A DNA stretch of 64,000 nt from Clitopilus passeckerianus. Taxonomy: Eukaryota > Basidiomycota > Agaricomycetes > Agaricales > Entolomataceae. Under the pieces are notes generated by a model, which was not told the origin of the DNA, did not search any database, and saw nothing but the letters and a program-made list of their open reading frames with translations. This document shows, one piece after another, positions 21,122 to 33,750 of the stretch (position 1 is its first letter; the number at the start of each line of letters is the position of its first letter). Location: assembly GCA_944990035.1 (NCBI GenBank), contig CALYLX010000139.1, positions 62,001 through 126,000 on the forward strand, read 5' to 3'. The position numbers and the translations under genes were made by a program.

Positions 21122-23098
21122 TCAGAACTTCCAACCTCCGGCAAGCCCCATAACATTCCCCGGATCAACCCTCCTCTTCAACTCTCTCAGCTTCCCCAAA
21201 TTCTCCCCATACATCCTCTCCAGCGGCGTGTCATACGTCGCATAATTCAGATACTTCGGTGCATTCACCGCGACAGGATCAGGTTGGCCGTCTGCGATGA
21301 GGACCCGGCGGATCTGCTCAGCGCTTTGTTGGACGACTTGATGCATTTCGGCGTCGAGGGAGGGATCGAACCAGTAGTAGGAGATTAGATAGGGAGTGTA
21401 GGCCGTATTACGGGTGGGAGGCCAGGCGGTGCCGAGGGGTGAGGTGTTGAAGGAGAGGTGGGTGGGGAGAAAGGGCTGGATGAAGGAGAAGGAGACGGTT
21501 TCTGGGGCGGGATACCTGCGTCCCCAGAACTGTGTGGGGAGAAGTCGAGGTTTAGTGTGGGGAAAACGGTGAGTAGGCCAGTGTACGTACCTCAGTTTCG
21601 TTGTGGACTGCTTCGAGAACGCGAGGTGTTATGTATTGGATTGGGACCGTGTCCCAGGCGACTCTGGATTGGGGAAGATTAGCCCCTGCCGAGTTGAATG
21701 GAATTATACAGTCAAGTTACCTCAATCCATAGGTGGCATTCGTTGGGAGACTCTGCACGACTGAGACGTAGTCTCTCGTGCTGACATCGGCGTATAGGTG
21801 TGGAATCTTCATGAACGAGTCGAATATCCCAGGTGGAGCTTTAGGACCGTCATAGAACATGACGATTACGACGCCGCCTAACGAAGGCTCCCCGAGGAGA
21901 TCTTCCCAGATGGGTGCGACTCCAGGTATTTCGTCAATCGAAGGATGGTATATCGCGAGCATTGACGCTTTGGGGTCGGTGAATTGGATTTCGGAGGCGA
22001 AGGCTGCAACGGCTTTGTTGACCTCCGGAATGCGGAATATGGGGTAGTAAATGGTTCCGCCCTGAGATTACATCGAGTTTACCTAAGGCCATGACCGGTA
22101 TGCAAAGGACTTTGCTTACCCAGACTTTATCAGTGTCATATGTCTTCATCGTAAACCTAGTGACAATCCCCTGACGAGAATGGAACTCATTGGCCATTCG
22201 AAGGGAAGCGTGATAAATGTGCACATACGAAGTTGTTAAGTCCTCCCTATGAGAGTGTCAGCCTCTTTAACGAGTTGAGATTCAGGTGTGCCCACCTTCA
22301 ACCCGAAGAAAAGTTCTGGATCGGATGTTTCGGTAACTTGAGCAATTGTTCCATCAGGCTTGACGAGTTCGTAGGCGAGGATGTTATCCACTGTTAAGCC
22401 ATGCTGGTTCGACGTGTAGGAGTACCCGCCGCCCAGAGAATATCCTGCGACTCCCACGCCAGTGAATCTACCTCCAACTACGCTCACTTTATGCAGTGCC
22501 AGGGCCTTGTAGACGTCGTCCCAAATGAGACCTGCTCCAACGACAGCCGTCTGAGAAGCTGCGTCGTATGTCACTTCGGAGAATCTTGACATGGAGATGA
22601 GGATACCTGGAGTGGATGAAAAGCCAGGATTTGTGGCATGCCCACCACCTTTAACCTGAGGTTGATAAGCTCAGAGGATAAACGCAATTGTGATGAAATG
22701 GCTTACTGCGAATGGTGTCTTCGTCGACCCAATAATTTGAATCTGTCGGGGCCAGTTAGGATATATCCTGGTTGTCAATAGGTAGGGCTTACTATCTTGC
22801 TTAGATCCTCAGTGCTTCCTGGACGAACACTGCACTTGGATGGTTGAGAGCTGGAGCTTGCCCAATGTATCATGTCCTCCTGATATTGAGATGCCAATAG
22901 GTCTATGGGGACATAGTGGATCAGCTTTGCAAGAACGTATGGAATCGCTCCCAATTACTCGCCTGGATAAGCCACATGTGAGCCTGAAGAGACCGAAGAC
23001 TGAATCTGCTCACAGACTGTGTCCCGAGAAGAAACAAGTCCAGTCAAACACAAACTGATGAGCAGAAAACGAGCGAGGTAACGCCCGGTTATGGGCAT
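21122..23098 (-). CDS. Secreted FAD-linked oxidase (PCMH domain, berberine-bridge type)
   Basis: Flavoprotein oxidase of the VAO/berberine-bridge group, probably exported: it starts MPITGRYLARFLLISLCLTG, a signal peptide. The FAD-binding half has CSVRPGSTEDLSK, the flavin-binding VKGGGHATNPGF with the histidine that usually links FAD covalently, then GVGVAGYSLGGGYS, with no cysteine where bicovalent enzymes have one. The C-terminal berberine-bridge segment has YLNYATYDTP and RRVDPGNVMG. About eight introns are needed. The first (22903-22962) appears to have a GC donor (CAG|GCGAGT). Next exon joins: SKI|IQIIGST, then PFA|VKGGGH. Such enzymes oxidise sugars or alkaloids; the substrate here is unknown. 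Confidence 0.85.
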
Positions 23099-23649
23099 TC
23101 CCGAAAGAATGACGAGGGTTTCAAGGGAGTGTGCTGGCGCTGGGAAGTAAAGGAATAGAAACTACTCGGCAAGTAATACTTAGAGATGTCATTGACAGGA
23201 AACATGAAATGAAAGCATCAAAACTAAGCCGAAATTGCCGGGGTGAGTCGTGCGCGCTCAGGGCGCCTGATATCTCTGTGAGTACGACAAAAACACTTCT
23301 ACAAACAACGCGTACTAAACTCCTCGAACCTTCATTTCGATTCTAAATGGCGACAAGCAGACCGCCAGTGACCATGATACAAATAGGCTCCGAAGTGCCC
23401 ACTGCCAGTCAATAGACTTAGAAGAGAAGTTACTTATGAGTGTCAGAAACGTCTTGAAGCCTTCTAAGAATTAGACTACCGAATCTTATGAGCGTTCAGC
23501 ATAAGTTTTACTCCAGCCTGAGCAAAGGCCTGAAGCTTGAAGCCTGAGGGCCATGTCGGCTTTTGTTTGGTTGTGTTACTCCTTCAGCGTCCAGGAGCCG
23601 ATTGCACAACCTTCAAGTTTACCCGCTACTTTCAAGACAGTCTCCGTTC
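23099..23649. promoter_or_regulatory. Divergent promoter region, oxidase and kinase genes
   Basis: About 550 bases between divergent starts. It includes an in-frame upstream ATG at 23563 that could lengthen the kinase by 29 residues. No further gene was seen. Confidence 0.4.
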
Positions 23650-25882
23650 ATGGACTCCACTTCTTCTCTGAAGCGACCCAATGATGATGATGATGGACCC
23701 ACCACTCCATCGAAGAGAATGCACTCATTGCCCGTCACCGATACCCCTTTATCGGAGAACACTGTTCATCACCAGGTATCGACCTCAGAGATGGCCACTG
23801 AGGAGGCCCGACAGCATGCCGAAAAGCAGCGGAAACAAAGCGTCTTGAAGGAAATGCTCTTGAAAGAACTGGTTGGTGCAACCCACGAATCTAAAACTTT
23901 GCATGAAGTCATCTGTCCCGACAAAGGCCGCACAGGCGTCATCATGGAAGTTCTTCAGCAGCAGCGATGGGTAGAAGTGCATAACGGATCTGTCCGGCTT
24001 CGCGGTTGGCCAGAAAAGTCCGGCGCCAACGAACGCAACTACTACAAACCTTTTACCAACCTTCTTAACGCCATCATCGATAATTTCAAAGCTCGCTTCC
24101 CGAATGCAAAGAGCTATTGGAAAGATAGAAATATCCGGTTTTACCCATATGACAAGGAGATGAAAGAGAAGGTGGGGTTCGCTGAGCCTCTCAAACCAGA
24201 TTTTCTTGCTGCCCCTAGTACCATCGGACCATTCGACTCCACTGCCTGCTCATGGCTCGATGCCGAAATTCCTGGAGAAATGAAAGCATCGTGGAAGGAT
24301 ATGACCACTCAGGCAGCATCGTATGCTCGCTGCTCATACGCAGCAGCTAACCATCGGGTATTCGTCCCAGTATTCACTTATCATCAAAAAAATGCTATCT
24401 TCCGTTTATCGGTTTTTCATCGAGGCGGCCTATTAGCAAGCCAAGAAATCCATCTTTCGAAGATCCAGGGCTTTACCCGCTTTGTTTCTATCGTTGTCGG
24501 AATGCTCAGTTGGGAGACCCCGACGCAGGCAGGGTATCAAACAGGACAAAGCCATTCGCACTTCAAGTTGAACAACAAACTCTATCGTATAGTAGAAATG
24601 TTCTGTCGCCGTCTTGGGGTCCGAGGCCGTGTCACCCACGTGTATAAGCTGTTACTGGAACCTGACCAAACCGCTCAACCGTTGAAAATCCCGAATCGCT
24701 CTGGGCAATCAAAAACGTTGGAGCCCCTCTTGCGCCCCGATCCAGCGACCCCAGCGGACAGTCAACAGGTCACTGTTTCCTCGCTACCAGAAACCTTGGT
24801 GCTTAAATGCTCTCATCCTCTCGCTTCTCGGCCCAGAGAAGAGGACATCTTCAATACGGTCAAGGGGTATATTGGCATCGTCGGTATCCTCGCCACATAT
24901 GACGCCGATTGCGTCTGTGCTCCGAACGACGCTACCTTTTGGGATCTTTTTGGGAGAAAATCGAAGGCTTCTCCACCGAAGCCTGAGCGCCGCTTACATC
25001 GCCATCTCCTCTTCGACACCATTGGGCGACCCTTATACACAGCGTGTGGTCCCCAAGAGCTTGGCTATGCAATCCTGCATACGATGATTGGTTCGTATAC
25101 CTTCTGGTCTGAAGGATCCACGACTGAATCGGTTTTCAGGGCATTGTGCGTTATTCACCATCGGAAACTACCTTCATCGGGACATCAGTCATGGAAATAT
25201 TCTTCTCCTTCCAAAGGAGGAAGCTCGCTTGATACCACCGTTGTACGGCTATTTTACCAACTTCTAAGTGGTCTATTGATTTGGGACAGTTTGCAGGGGA
25301 TTGTTAACGATCGTCACTGTGTGGCAGTGCTCATTGATGGTGATGTAGCTAGGCCATGGGGGGACACCCGAGAATCGGGCACACATCGCTCTGTGAGTGG
25401 ATCAGATGTACTCGTTCTCCTAATCTTAAACGTTTTCAAAGGGGACAAAGCCGTTCTTATCGGCTCGTGTCTCAATGAATTGGTCACGGGTCAGCAACAT
25501 AGTCCACACGCCAATTGACGACCTGGAGTCATTCATCTGGGTTCTGGTGTTTATCCTGCTGTCTAAACCTACCGAGAGGACGGAGATGGAAGAGTATTGG
25601 TTCGAGCGCCTCGTTGCGGACGAGTTGGATTCCGTCGTCGCCGCAAAAACCACCATCATAATGAGCTTCGTGGAATCTCCGTCAGCGAGCGAACCGACAT
25701 CCAATCCTCTCACAACCTTCGGGACTCTGTTACATGAATGGTTCAAGCTCGCAGCTTTTTACAAAACGAAAGTAGAAAGACTTTCATCAACTGACGAGAT
25801 GAAAGAGCTGTCACTAGAAGCGTACAAGAAGTACATCAAGATAGGACTTGAGCACATACCATCTCTGCCATTGGTTTGGTAA
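23650..25882 (+). CDS. FunK1-type fungal protein kinase (full-length copy)
   Basis: Member of the FunK1 family of kinase-like proteins, which is expanded in mushroom-forming fungi; targets unknown. Proposed exons: 23650-25090, 25140-25242, 25290-25392, 25442-25882. The N terminus has the usual low-complexity start (SSLKRPNDDDDGPTTPSKR). Kinase motifs: VLKCSHPLASRPREE (likely beta-3 Lys), catalytic loop LHRDISHGNILLL (split from the first exon by an intron), metal-binding LIDGDVARPWGD, SGTKPFLSARV, and PIDDLESFIWVLVF. The catalytic Asp and Asn are intact. An in-frame ATG at 23563 is an alternative start. It is the first of three tandem copies. Confidence 0.88.
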
Positions 25883-27507
25883 CATACGGATGATTAGGGT
25901 TGTAGAGCACATTTAATTAAATCTAATGGATACTCATTATCTTGTGAACTCATGGATTGACAGTTTTGAGTGTTCGTGGAAGTTCTTGTCTAGGTTGCGG
26001 TGTGTGGCCTCTGTGGTGCACGTTATTTGGATTTGTTAGTGTATGGTTGAAAGGGCCTAATTGTCTACATTTTGGAACATTAACCTTCAGCTTCAACCAC
26101 GGCAGTGCCAGGTTCAGCGCATGGACTTGACTACGTCCTCTCCGAAGCGATCTAATCTGACTCGCATAGTCTTGGCTCGAAAGCGTTCCCGTCCTCTGGC
26201 TTCCAAGCGGGCAAGAGAAGAGAAATTTTTGAAGCTGTTGAGAGAATCCATCGACAACGTACATATTCTCGCGGCATACGAAGCCGGAAGCTTTTGCCCT
26301 CGAGGGGATTGCAACCTCTTGAAACCTTCTGTTGAACCAAGGACGTCATCACCAAAGCTTGAACACCGCTTGCATAGTCGTCATCTCCGGATCAAGCCTA
26401 TCGGACAACCTCTTACTGCCGCGCGTGGTCCTCGAGAGCTTGGACATGCAATTATTCACGCAATGATTGGTTCTTAAGTCTGTTACTTGCCTTCGTGACA
26501 CGCCTTGACTGGCTACTTAGGGCACTGTACATTGTTCACCGCCGAGAACTACCTTCATCGAGATATAAGCAGCGGAAACATCCTTTTACTTCCGGCAGAG
26601 GAGATCCGTACAATACCACCCTTGTAAGATAATTATGTTGCATCACTAACGGAATAACCTAGTCCTGGACAGATTGGAAGGCATTGTTAATAGCGGTCGT
26701 TGTGTTGCAGTGCTTACAGATGGAGACGTGGGTAGAGCGTCAAATGACATTCGAGAAACGGGCACTCATAGTTCTGTGAATGCATTCAACGTATTTGGTC
26801 TCCTAATCTTACGCAATTTCAAAGGGAGCGAAGCCGTTCTTATCAACTCGTGTTTCAGTGAATTGGTCGCGAGTTTTCGACACGATCCACACGCCAATCG
26901 ACGACCTGGAATCCTTTATCTGGGTTCTGGTGTTTATCCTGCTGTCTAAACCTACTGAGAGGACGAAGGTGGAAGAGTATTGGTTCGAGCGCCTTGTAGC
27001 AGACAAGTTGGATTCCGTCGTCGCCGCAAAAACCACCATCACAATGAGTTTCGTGGAATCTCCGTCAGCGAGCGAACCGACATCCAATCCTCTCACAACC
27101 TTCGGAACTCTGTTACATGAATGGTTCAAGCTCGCAGCTTTTTACAAAACGAAAGTAGAAAGACTTTCGTCAACCGACGAGATAAAAGAGCTGTCACTAG
27201 AAGCGTACAAGAAGTACATCACGACGGGACTTGAGCACGTACCATCTCTGCCGTTGATTTGGCCATCCACAGATAATTAGGGCTGTAGAACACATTTGAT
27301 TAAATCTAATGGATATCCGTTACCTTTCTTATCTCGTGGATTGTCCGTTTTGAGTGTTGTGGTTCGTGAAAGTTCGTGTCCAAGTCGTGGTGTGCCTCTG
27401 CGATAGACGTTATCTAAATGTATTAGTGCAGGGTCGAAAGGGCCTAATCTGTTTACATTCTTCAACATTAACCTTCAGCTCACTGGCAACTCCAGCTACC
27501 ACAGCCC
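25883..27507 (+). repeat. Tandem segmental duplication unit of the FunK1 array
   Basis: The non-coding stretch 25883-26120 and the stretch 27281-27507 are clearly homologous, sharing AATTAAATCTAATGGATA-type and GAAAGGGCCTAAT blocks. Each is followed by an equivalent short kinase start (26121 and 27508), so the repeat period is about 1.39 kb. The last kinase exon of copy 1 (from about 25494) recurs at about 26878 with only scattered differences. Boundaries are approximate. Confidence 0.75.
26121..27280 (+). CDS. FunK1-type kinase, N-terminally truncated copy
   Basis: Second copy in the array, intact under the same intron pattern as copy 1. Exons: 26121-26469, 26521-26633, 26673-26775, 26825-27280. 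It lacks the first roughly 370 residues of copy 1, including everything upstream of the beta-3 strand. A new short start (MDLTTSSPKRSNL) leads straight into IVLARKRSRPLASK, which matches VLKCSHPLASRP of copy 1. The catalytic loop LHRDISSGNILLL and TDGDVGR retain the key residues. The last exon is nearly identical to copy 1, while the first is far more diverged from copy 1 and closest to copy 3, so the gene is a mosaic. A kinase without a glycine-rich loop may not bind ATP normally. It could be expressed or a dying copy. Confidence 0.7.
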
Positions 27508-28685
27508 ATGGACCCGACTGTGCCCTCTCCGAAGCGATCTAACCTGACTCACATAGTGTTGTCTCGAAAGCGTTCCCGTCCTCTGGTTCCCAAGCAGCCA
27601 AGAGAAGAGAAAATTTTGAAGCCGTTGAGAGCACGCCCCAGCGTCGTACATATTCTCGCGGCATACGAAGCCGGAAGCTTTTGCCCTCAGGGGGATTGTA
27701 ACCTCTTGAAACTTCTTGCCGAACCAAGAATGCCACTTGGAAAGCCTGGGCACCACTTGGTTAGTCGTCATATCCGGATCAAGCCTATTGGACGCCCTCT
27801 TTCTGCTGCGCGTGGTCCTCAAGAGCTTGGATATGCAATTCTACACGCAACGATTGGTTCTAAAAATCATTACTGGCTCTCCTGACACACCTTGACTGAT
27901 TACTTAGGACACTGAGCACTGTCCATGATCGCCCAGTTCTACAATCGTCGGGACATTGATATTGGGGACATACTTCTCTTCTCGCAAGTCGACGAAACGC
28001 TCAAAATACCACCTATGTGAGGTGTTTCTCCTGTCTAGATAGCTGGTCAACTCATATTGGACAGTTTGGAAGGCATTATCAATAGAGATGGCTGTACTGC
28101 ATCGCTCCTTGGTTTCGATGTGACTAGACCATGGGGGGAAGGAGTGTCAGTCATCCCATGAGTAAAACAATGTTACTCAAAGATCTTTACCTCACGAAAA
28201 GCTGAAGGTAACGAAGGCATTTGTATCACAACGTGTTGTGCAAAAATTGGTTTCTTCCTACACCAATTGATGACCTAGAGTCATTCGTTTGGGACCTGTT
28301 ATTTATCCCGCTGACAAAAAACATCAATAAAACACGGGAGGAAGAGATGTGGTTGGAGGACCTTGTATCGGATGACCTGAAGCACGTCTGGTTCGGGCAG
28401 ATGGACATTAAGTCGACCTATACGGATTCCTGGCTATCGAAGCAAGCGACATCGAACCATTTCCTAGCATTCGAAACTTTATTGCAGGACTGGTTCAAGC
28501 TCGTACCTAGCTATCAAACGAAAGTAGAAACCCTCTCGTCAACTGACAAGATGAACGAGTTAACGCAGGACGCGTACAAGGAGTACATCAAGGCGGGACT
28601 TGAGCATATACCATCCCTCCCATTGGATTGGCCGTCTACGGGGTATTCAATCCTGACGAGCGCCATTTCATTTGACGCGTTATAG
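27508..28685 (+). pseudogene. FunK1-type kinase, broken third copy
   Basis: Third copy, with the same short start as copy 2 (MDPTVPSPKRSNL) and a homologous first exon to 27856. Using the same acceptor (27907), the next exon reads G-H-stop, with TGA at 27913-27915 where copy 2 has TGT. Beyond it the frame continues, but the catalytic loop is RRDIDIGDILL, losing the His and the Asn of HRDISxGN. The metal-binding segment reads LGFDVTRPWGE. Between about 28205 and 28260 the frame shifts relative to the other copies near an A5 run. The last exon (TPIDDLESFVWDLLF) is still open to 28685. Together these mark a decaying gene, though transcription cannot be excluded. Confidence 0.78.
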
Positions 28686-28973
28686 ATATTGTCGAATGGT
28701 CTAGTCTATTGTCAAATTGATTATCGTTGTGACGAACAGTTTAGTTTCGAGTGAGTTGGTCCTGTGAAAGTCGGCTGTGTTGAGGCTTGTTGATCGAGAG
28801 ACCGCGTTTCTAAACAACCCCACACAAAGGAATTATTGAGCTTGCTCATCGACGACTACCGCGTCCACGACGCCGTCTAGCGGTTATTCAACAGGAAACT
28901 TTGCGGAGGCTTCAGTGACTGCGGCGTAGAAGATACGAACACGAAGAAGCTTTGAAAAACCCTCATTTGCAGG
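28686..28973. promoter_or_regulatory. Intergenic, promoter of SF3B3
   Basis: About 290 bases between the kinase pseudogene and the splicing factor gene. No distinct element recognised. Confidence 0.4.
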
Positions 28974-31900
28974 ATGCATCTCTACAATTTCACAATTCAA
29001 CCGCCCACCGCGGTTGCACAAGCAGTCGTCGGCAACTTTTCTGGGGCACGACAGCAGGAGATTATCATCTCTCATGGCACTCGATTGGAACTTCTAAGGC
29101 CCGACGTGCAAACCGGCAAAATGTTGACAGTCGTTGTAACGGACGTTTATGGGTCAATCCGTTCCCTGGCGGCTTTTCGACTAACTGGAGGAACCAAGGG
29201 TGAGCCCTTGTACGTATTGCTGCCTTTGAACGCTTGATTAAGCTGTTTTACAGACTATGTGATAGTAGGGTCAGATTCGGGAAGAATAGTCATTCTTGAC
29301 TATGACCCAAAAACCAGTAGCTTCGTCAAGCTTCACCAAGAGACCTACGGCAAATCTGGCGCCAGGAGAATAGTCCCTGGGCAATACCTCGCAACGGATC
29401 CCAAAGGGCGAAGCGTCATGATTGCTGCAATGGAAAAGGCAAAACTCGTCTACGTCCTCAATCGAGATGCCGCCGCCAACCTGACAATCTCCTCTCCCTT
29501 GGAAGCCCACAAAAACAACACGATTATTCACCATATTGTTGGCGTGGACGTTGGCTTCGAGAACCCTATGTTTGCGGCACTGGAGGTGGATTATACGGAA
29601 TCAGACCAAGACCCATCAGGAGAGGCGTTCAACAATGCAGAAAAAGTGAGTGCAAATTCTGTCATTCCAGCGTTACAGTAACTCACTATCTTCTTAGATG
29701 CTAACGTACTACGAACTTGATCTTGGTCTGAACCACGTCGTTAGGAAATGGAGCGAGCCAACAGATCCTCGTGCAAATCTCCTCGTTCAAGTGCCTGGTG
29801 GTCAAGTAGCTTCGTCTGACCGTTTCGACGGTCCTTCCGGAGTACTCGTCTGCTGCGAAGACCACATCATCTACCGCCACATGGATAGCCCTCAACACCG
29901 CATACCAATACCCCGGCGAAAGCACCCCCTAGAAGATCCCAAACGCGGAATAATCATCGTAGCTGCGGTCATGCACAAAATGAAGGGCGCATTCTTCTTC
30001 CTTCTTCAGAGCGAAGACGGTGATCTGTTCAAAGTCACGATCGACCACGAGGACGAAGACGTTAAAGCCGTCAAAATTAAATACTTCGACACTGTCCCTG
30101 TTGCCAGCAGTCTGTGCATTCTCAAGTCTGGCTTCCTGTTTGTGGCATCAGAATTTGGCAATTAGTATGTCATCTTTCCCCCAGCTTGCGAATATCAAGT
30201 TGCGAATATCAAGTCTAACCTCTAGCTTTTAGTAATCTCTATCAGTTCCAGAAATTGGGCGACGATGACGATGAGCCAGAATACAGCTCGACATCCTATC
30301 CTAACTTGGGAATGTCCGACCCCAAGTCGCCACTCCCTTACGCATATTTCCGACCTCGGCCACTTGATAACCTCGTATTGGCGGACGAAGTAGAATCCCT
30401 AGACCCGATAATAGACTCCAAGGTCCTCAATGTGCTTCCGAACTCTGATGCCCCCCAAATATTCGCAGCATGTGGCAAGGGTGGAAGGAGTACGTTCAGG
30501 ACTCTGAGACACGGTCTCGAAGTTGAGGAGAGCGTGAGCTCAGAGCTCCCTGGTATTCCCAACGCCGTCTGGACCACCAAGAAGCGTGAAGACGACCCAT
30601 ACGATTCATACATCATCCTTTCCTTTGTCAACGGAACTCTTGTACTCAGCATTGGGGAGACAATCGAAGAAGTGCAGGACACGGGATTCCTGTCATCAGC
30701 ACCAACATTGGCGGTTCAACAACTAGGAGCAGATGCGCTCTTGCAGGTCCATCCTCATGGAATCCGGCACGTTTTGGCAGACAGGAGGGTGAACGAGTGG
30801 AGGGTACCTCAGGGTCGGACGATTGTTTGTGCGACCACGAACAAGAGACAGGTCGTGGTTGCACTAAGCAGTGCAGAGTTGGTGTACTTCGAGTTGGATC
30901 TCGACGGGCAGCTGAATGAGTACCAGGAACGCAAAGCCATGGGCAGCACTGTTCTTGCTCTCAGCGTTGGCGAAGTTCCGGAGGGCAGGCAGAGGACGCC
31001 ATTCCTAGCCGTCGGCTGTGAAGACCAGACTGTTCGCATGATCTCACTTGACCCCGACTCGACCTTGGAAACCATCTCACTGCAAGCATTGACCGCCCCT
31101 CCCTCAAGTATCTGCATTGCCGACATGCTGGATGCTAGTATTAATAAAGTCCAGCCGACAATGTTCGTGAACATTGGCCTGCAAAACGGGGTGTTACTTA
31201 GGACGGTCCTGGATCCCACCAACGGCCAGTTGACTGATACAAGGACAAGGTACGTATCTCTACCCATCTGAATATTATATGGCATGGATCTAACATGTGT
31301 GTACTACCAGGTTTTTAGGAACCCGTCCTATCCGTCTTGTTCGTGTCTCGATACAACGCTCACCTGCTATCCTCGCTCTATCCTCTCGGTCATGGCTCAA
31401 CTACACACATCAGAACCTGATGCACTTCACTCCGCTCATTTTTGAGACATTCGACTATGCTTGGAGTTTCTCTGCGGAACTCAGTCCGGAAGGCCTGATC
31501 GGGATTGCAGGAAGCACTCTCCGGTAAGGCTCCCTAAAAAGAAGGTCTGGCATTTTGGTTGAACTGACCTTCTTTATTCCAGGATTTTCCAAGTCCCAAA
31601 GCTCGGCCAGAAGCTGAAGCAGGATTCTCTACCTCTATCCTACACCCCGCGCAAGTTCATTACACACCCTCAAAATCATTACTTCTACATGATCGAGAGC
31701 GACCACCGAGTTGTAGGGGAAGAAGCTGGAAACAAGAAGCTTGCTGAACTCGTCAGTGTTATTTTCATTCTTACAAGATGCGTATGCTTACGATCTGGGT
31801 GTAGAGGGCTCAAGGAAAGGCTGTAGACGAGGAAGTTGTCAACCTACCACCGGATGTTTTCGGTCGGCCTCGCGCCTCCGCAGGCTCCTGGGGTTCTTGC

Positions 31901-33048
31901 GTCAGAGTCATCGACCCCATCGACGCCAAGACGGTTCATCTTGTCCATCTCCCACCAAACGAAGCTGCCTTCGCTATGTGCATTGTACCTTTCGGTGCAA
32001 GAGGAGGCGAACTGCATCTCGTCGTAGGGTCCAGTGAAGAGACGCTTGTAACCCCGAGAAGCTGCAAGAGCGGTTGGTTACGGACGTACAGATTCGTTGA
32101 AGGTGGTGCGGGACTAGAGCTGCTCCATGCTACGGACACAGATGATGTACCCCTTGCACTTATGGCCTTCCAAGGGAGATTGTGCGCAGGTGTCGGGAAG
32201 GCACTGAGGATATACGACATTGGAAAGAAGAAGCTGTTGAGGAAGGTTGAAAACAAGGTTGGTCGATCGTAGCTGGATGTTTATCTTGTACTAATGACTT
32301 TCTGTAGTCCTTTGGATCGCCTATAACCTCTCTAACGACACAAGGGTCCCGTATAATTGCTGGAACCCTCTCAGATTCAATCCACTATTGCACCTACAAA
32401 CCACCCGAAAATCGACTCCTGACGTTCGCTGACGATACCCAACCCCGCTGGGTCACTGCTCAAACCATGGTGGACTACAACACTGTTATCTTTGGTGACA
32501 GGTTCGGCAACATATTTGTCAACCGACTGGATGCAAAGATCAGCGACCAGGTGGATGACGATCCTACGGGCGCGGGCATATTGCATGAGAAAGGAGTTTT
32601 GATGGGAGCACCACATAAGACTAAGCTGGAAGCTGCTTGGCATGTAGGAGATATCGTCACCGGAGTACACAAAGTTGCACTCGTTGCTGGCGGTAGAGAG
32701 GTTATCCTCTACACTTGCCTGCACGGGACCATCGGCATTCTCGTCCCCTTTGTATCCAAAGAAGATGTGGACTTCATTTCGACTCTGGAACAGCACATGC
32801 GTACAGAGTTGTCTGGGCAAGGTGGTGTTGGACAAGGGAATCTGGGATTAGGGCTGGTAGGGAGGGATCACCTGAGTTGGAGAGGGTACTATGTCCCTGT
32901 CAAGAGTGTGGTGGATGGCGATCTATGCGAGATGTTTGCCAGGCTGCCACAGGGGAAGCAGAGCGGGATTGCAGGCGAGCTTGACAGGACGATCGGCGAG
33001 GTACTGAAGAAGTTGGATGCGCTCAGGGTGAACAACAGCGGGTTCTGA
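28974..33048 (+). CDS. RSE1: Splicing factor 3B subunit 3 (SF3b130/Rse1)
   Basis: Large beta-propeller scaffold of the SF3b complex in the U2 snRNP, required for branch-point recognition. Proposed exons: 28974-29199, 29254-29645, 29698-30164, 30233-31249, 31311-31523, 31583-31751, 31805-32257, 32308-33048, giving about 1,220 residues, normal for the family. Signature stretches: [12 protein letters not shown] at the start, [75 protein letters not shown]...[32 protein letters not shown], and near the end [20 protein letters not shown]. The intron after KKLAEL uses the acceptor at 31804, giving [15 protein letters not shown]. Assignment is certain. Confidence 0.96.
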
Positions 33049-33750
33049 TTGGACACGGCGTACTGAAGGTGTTCCTGCTGTGTTTTGCCATGTATTACAT
33101 TGTGCTTATAATGAACAGAATCATACTTTGCCTACCGCAATCGCGTTCATCTTGGGACATCTGTATGGGTAAGGACAGTATAGGCTATTCTTGGAAACAA
33201 GGAAAGTGATATATGTTCCATTTGAATGCGTACAGGCGTAACATGTAATCCTTCAATCGTCAACCTTGCCCGCAGTGTCGATCCGCAAATATTTATTGAC
33301 GGATTTCCAGAAATCAGATGCCCTCCGATGCGTCAGCGGACGCTAGCAGGCAATTCAACGCAAGCACAAGCCTCAGGTTGCACGTCGATGATCATTTTCT
33401 CCCCGAGCCAACAAACCGTTATTGCCTTCCCGTCCTACTCTGGCTACTAATTATGACGAGTCATCGGTGATAATGGCGGCTTGAATAACTTAAACTGACA
33501 TTTTACTCTGAAATTAACTTGAGGCGTAACCCATGACTCAAACTTAGACGGATGTACTGCATCTTACTCTGAGAGGACACCACCTGGCGTCGATCCCAGG
33601 TACTCCAAATTACATCTTCATGACATGACTGGCACAAATATGAGAATCCAGATGGTGTTTGATTAGACATGGTATAAACGGTAAAGCTATCCGATAAGTT
33701 AATCTCCTGTATAGTGGAAAGCCACTAGCAAATGGCTCGATAGGGAGTTT
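33049..33750. other. Convergent intergenic region
   Basis: About 700 bases between convergent stops of SF3B3 and the P450. A stretch at about 33580-33615 can form a T-arm-like hairpin, but no full tRNA fits. No other feature found. Confidence 0.4.

Noticed and set aside
25093..25518. Reading the kinase as one unspliced 651-residue protein
   Set aside because: The continuous frame past 25090 loses the catalytic loop. Splicing at 25091-25139 restores HRDISHGNILL and later motifs, and the same pattern recurs in copy 2.
29698..30165. Separate gene starting at the ATG at 29698
   Set aside because: This Met is internal to SF3B3, directly after an intron acceptor; sequence on both sides is continuous SF3B3.
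33575..33615. T-arm-like hairpin ending TACTCCA, suggesting a tRNA
   Set aside because: No matching 5' acceptor strand, D arm or anticodon arm could be found upstream at the right distance; chance hairpin or distant relic at best.
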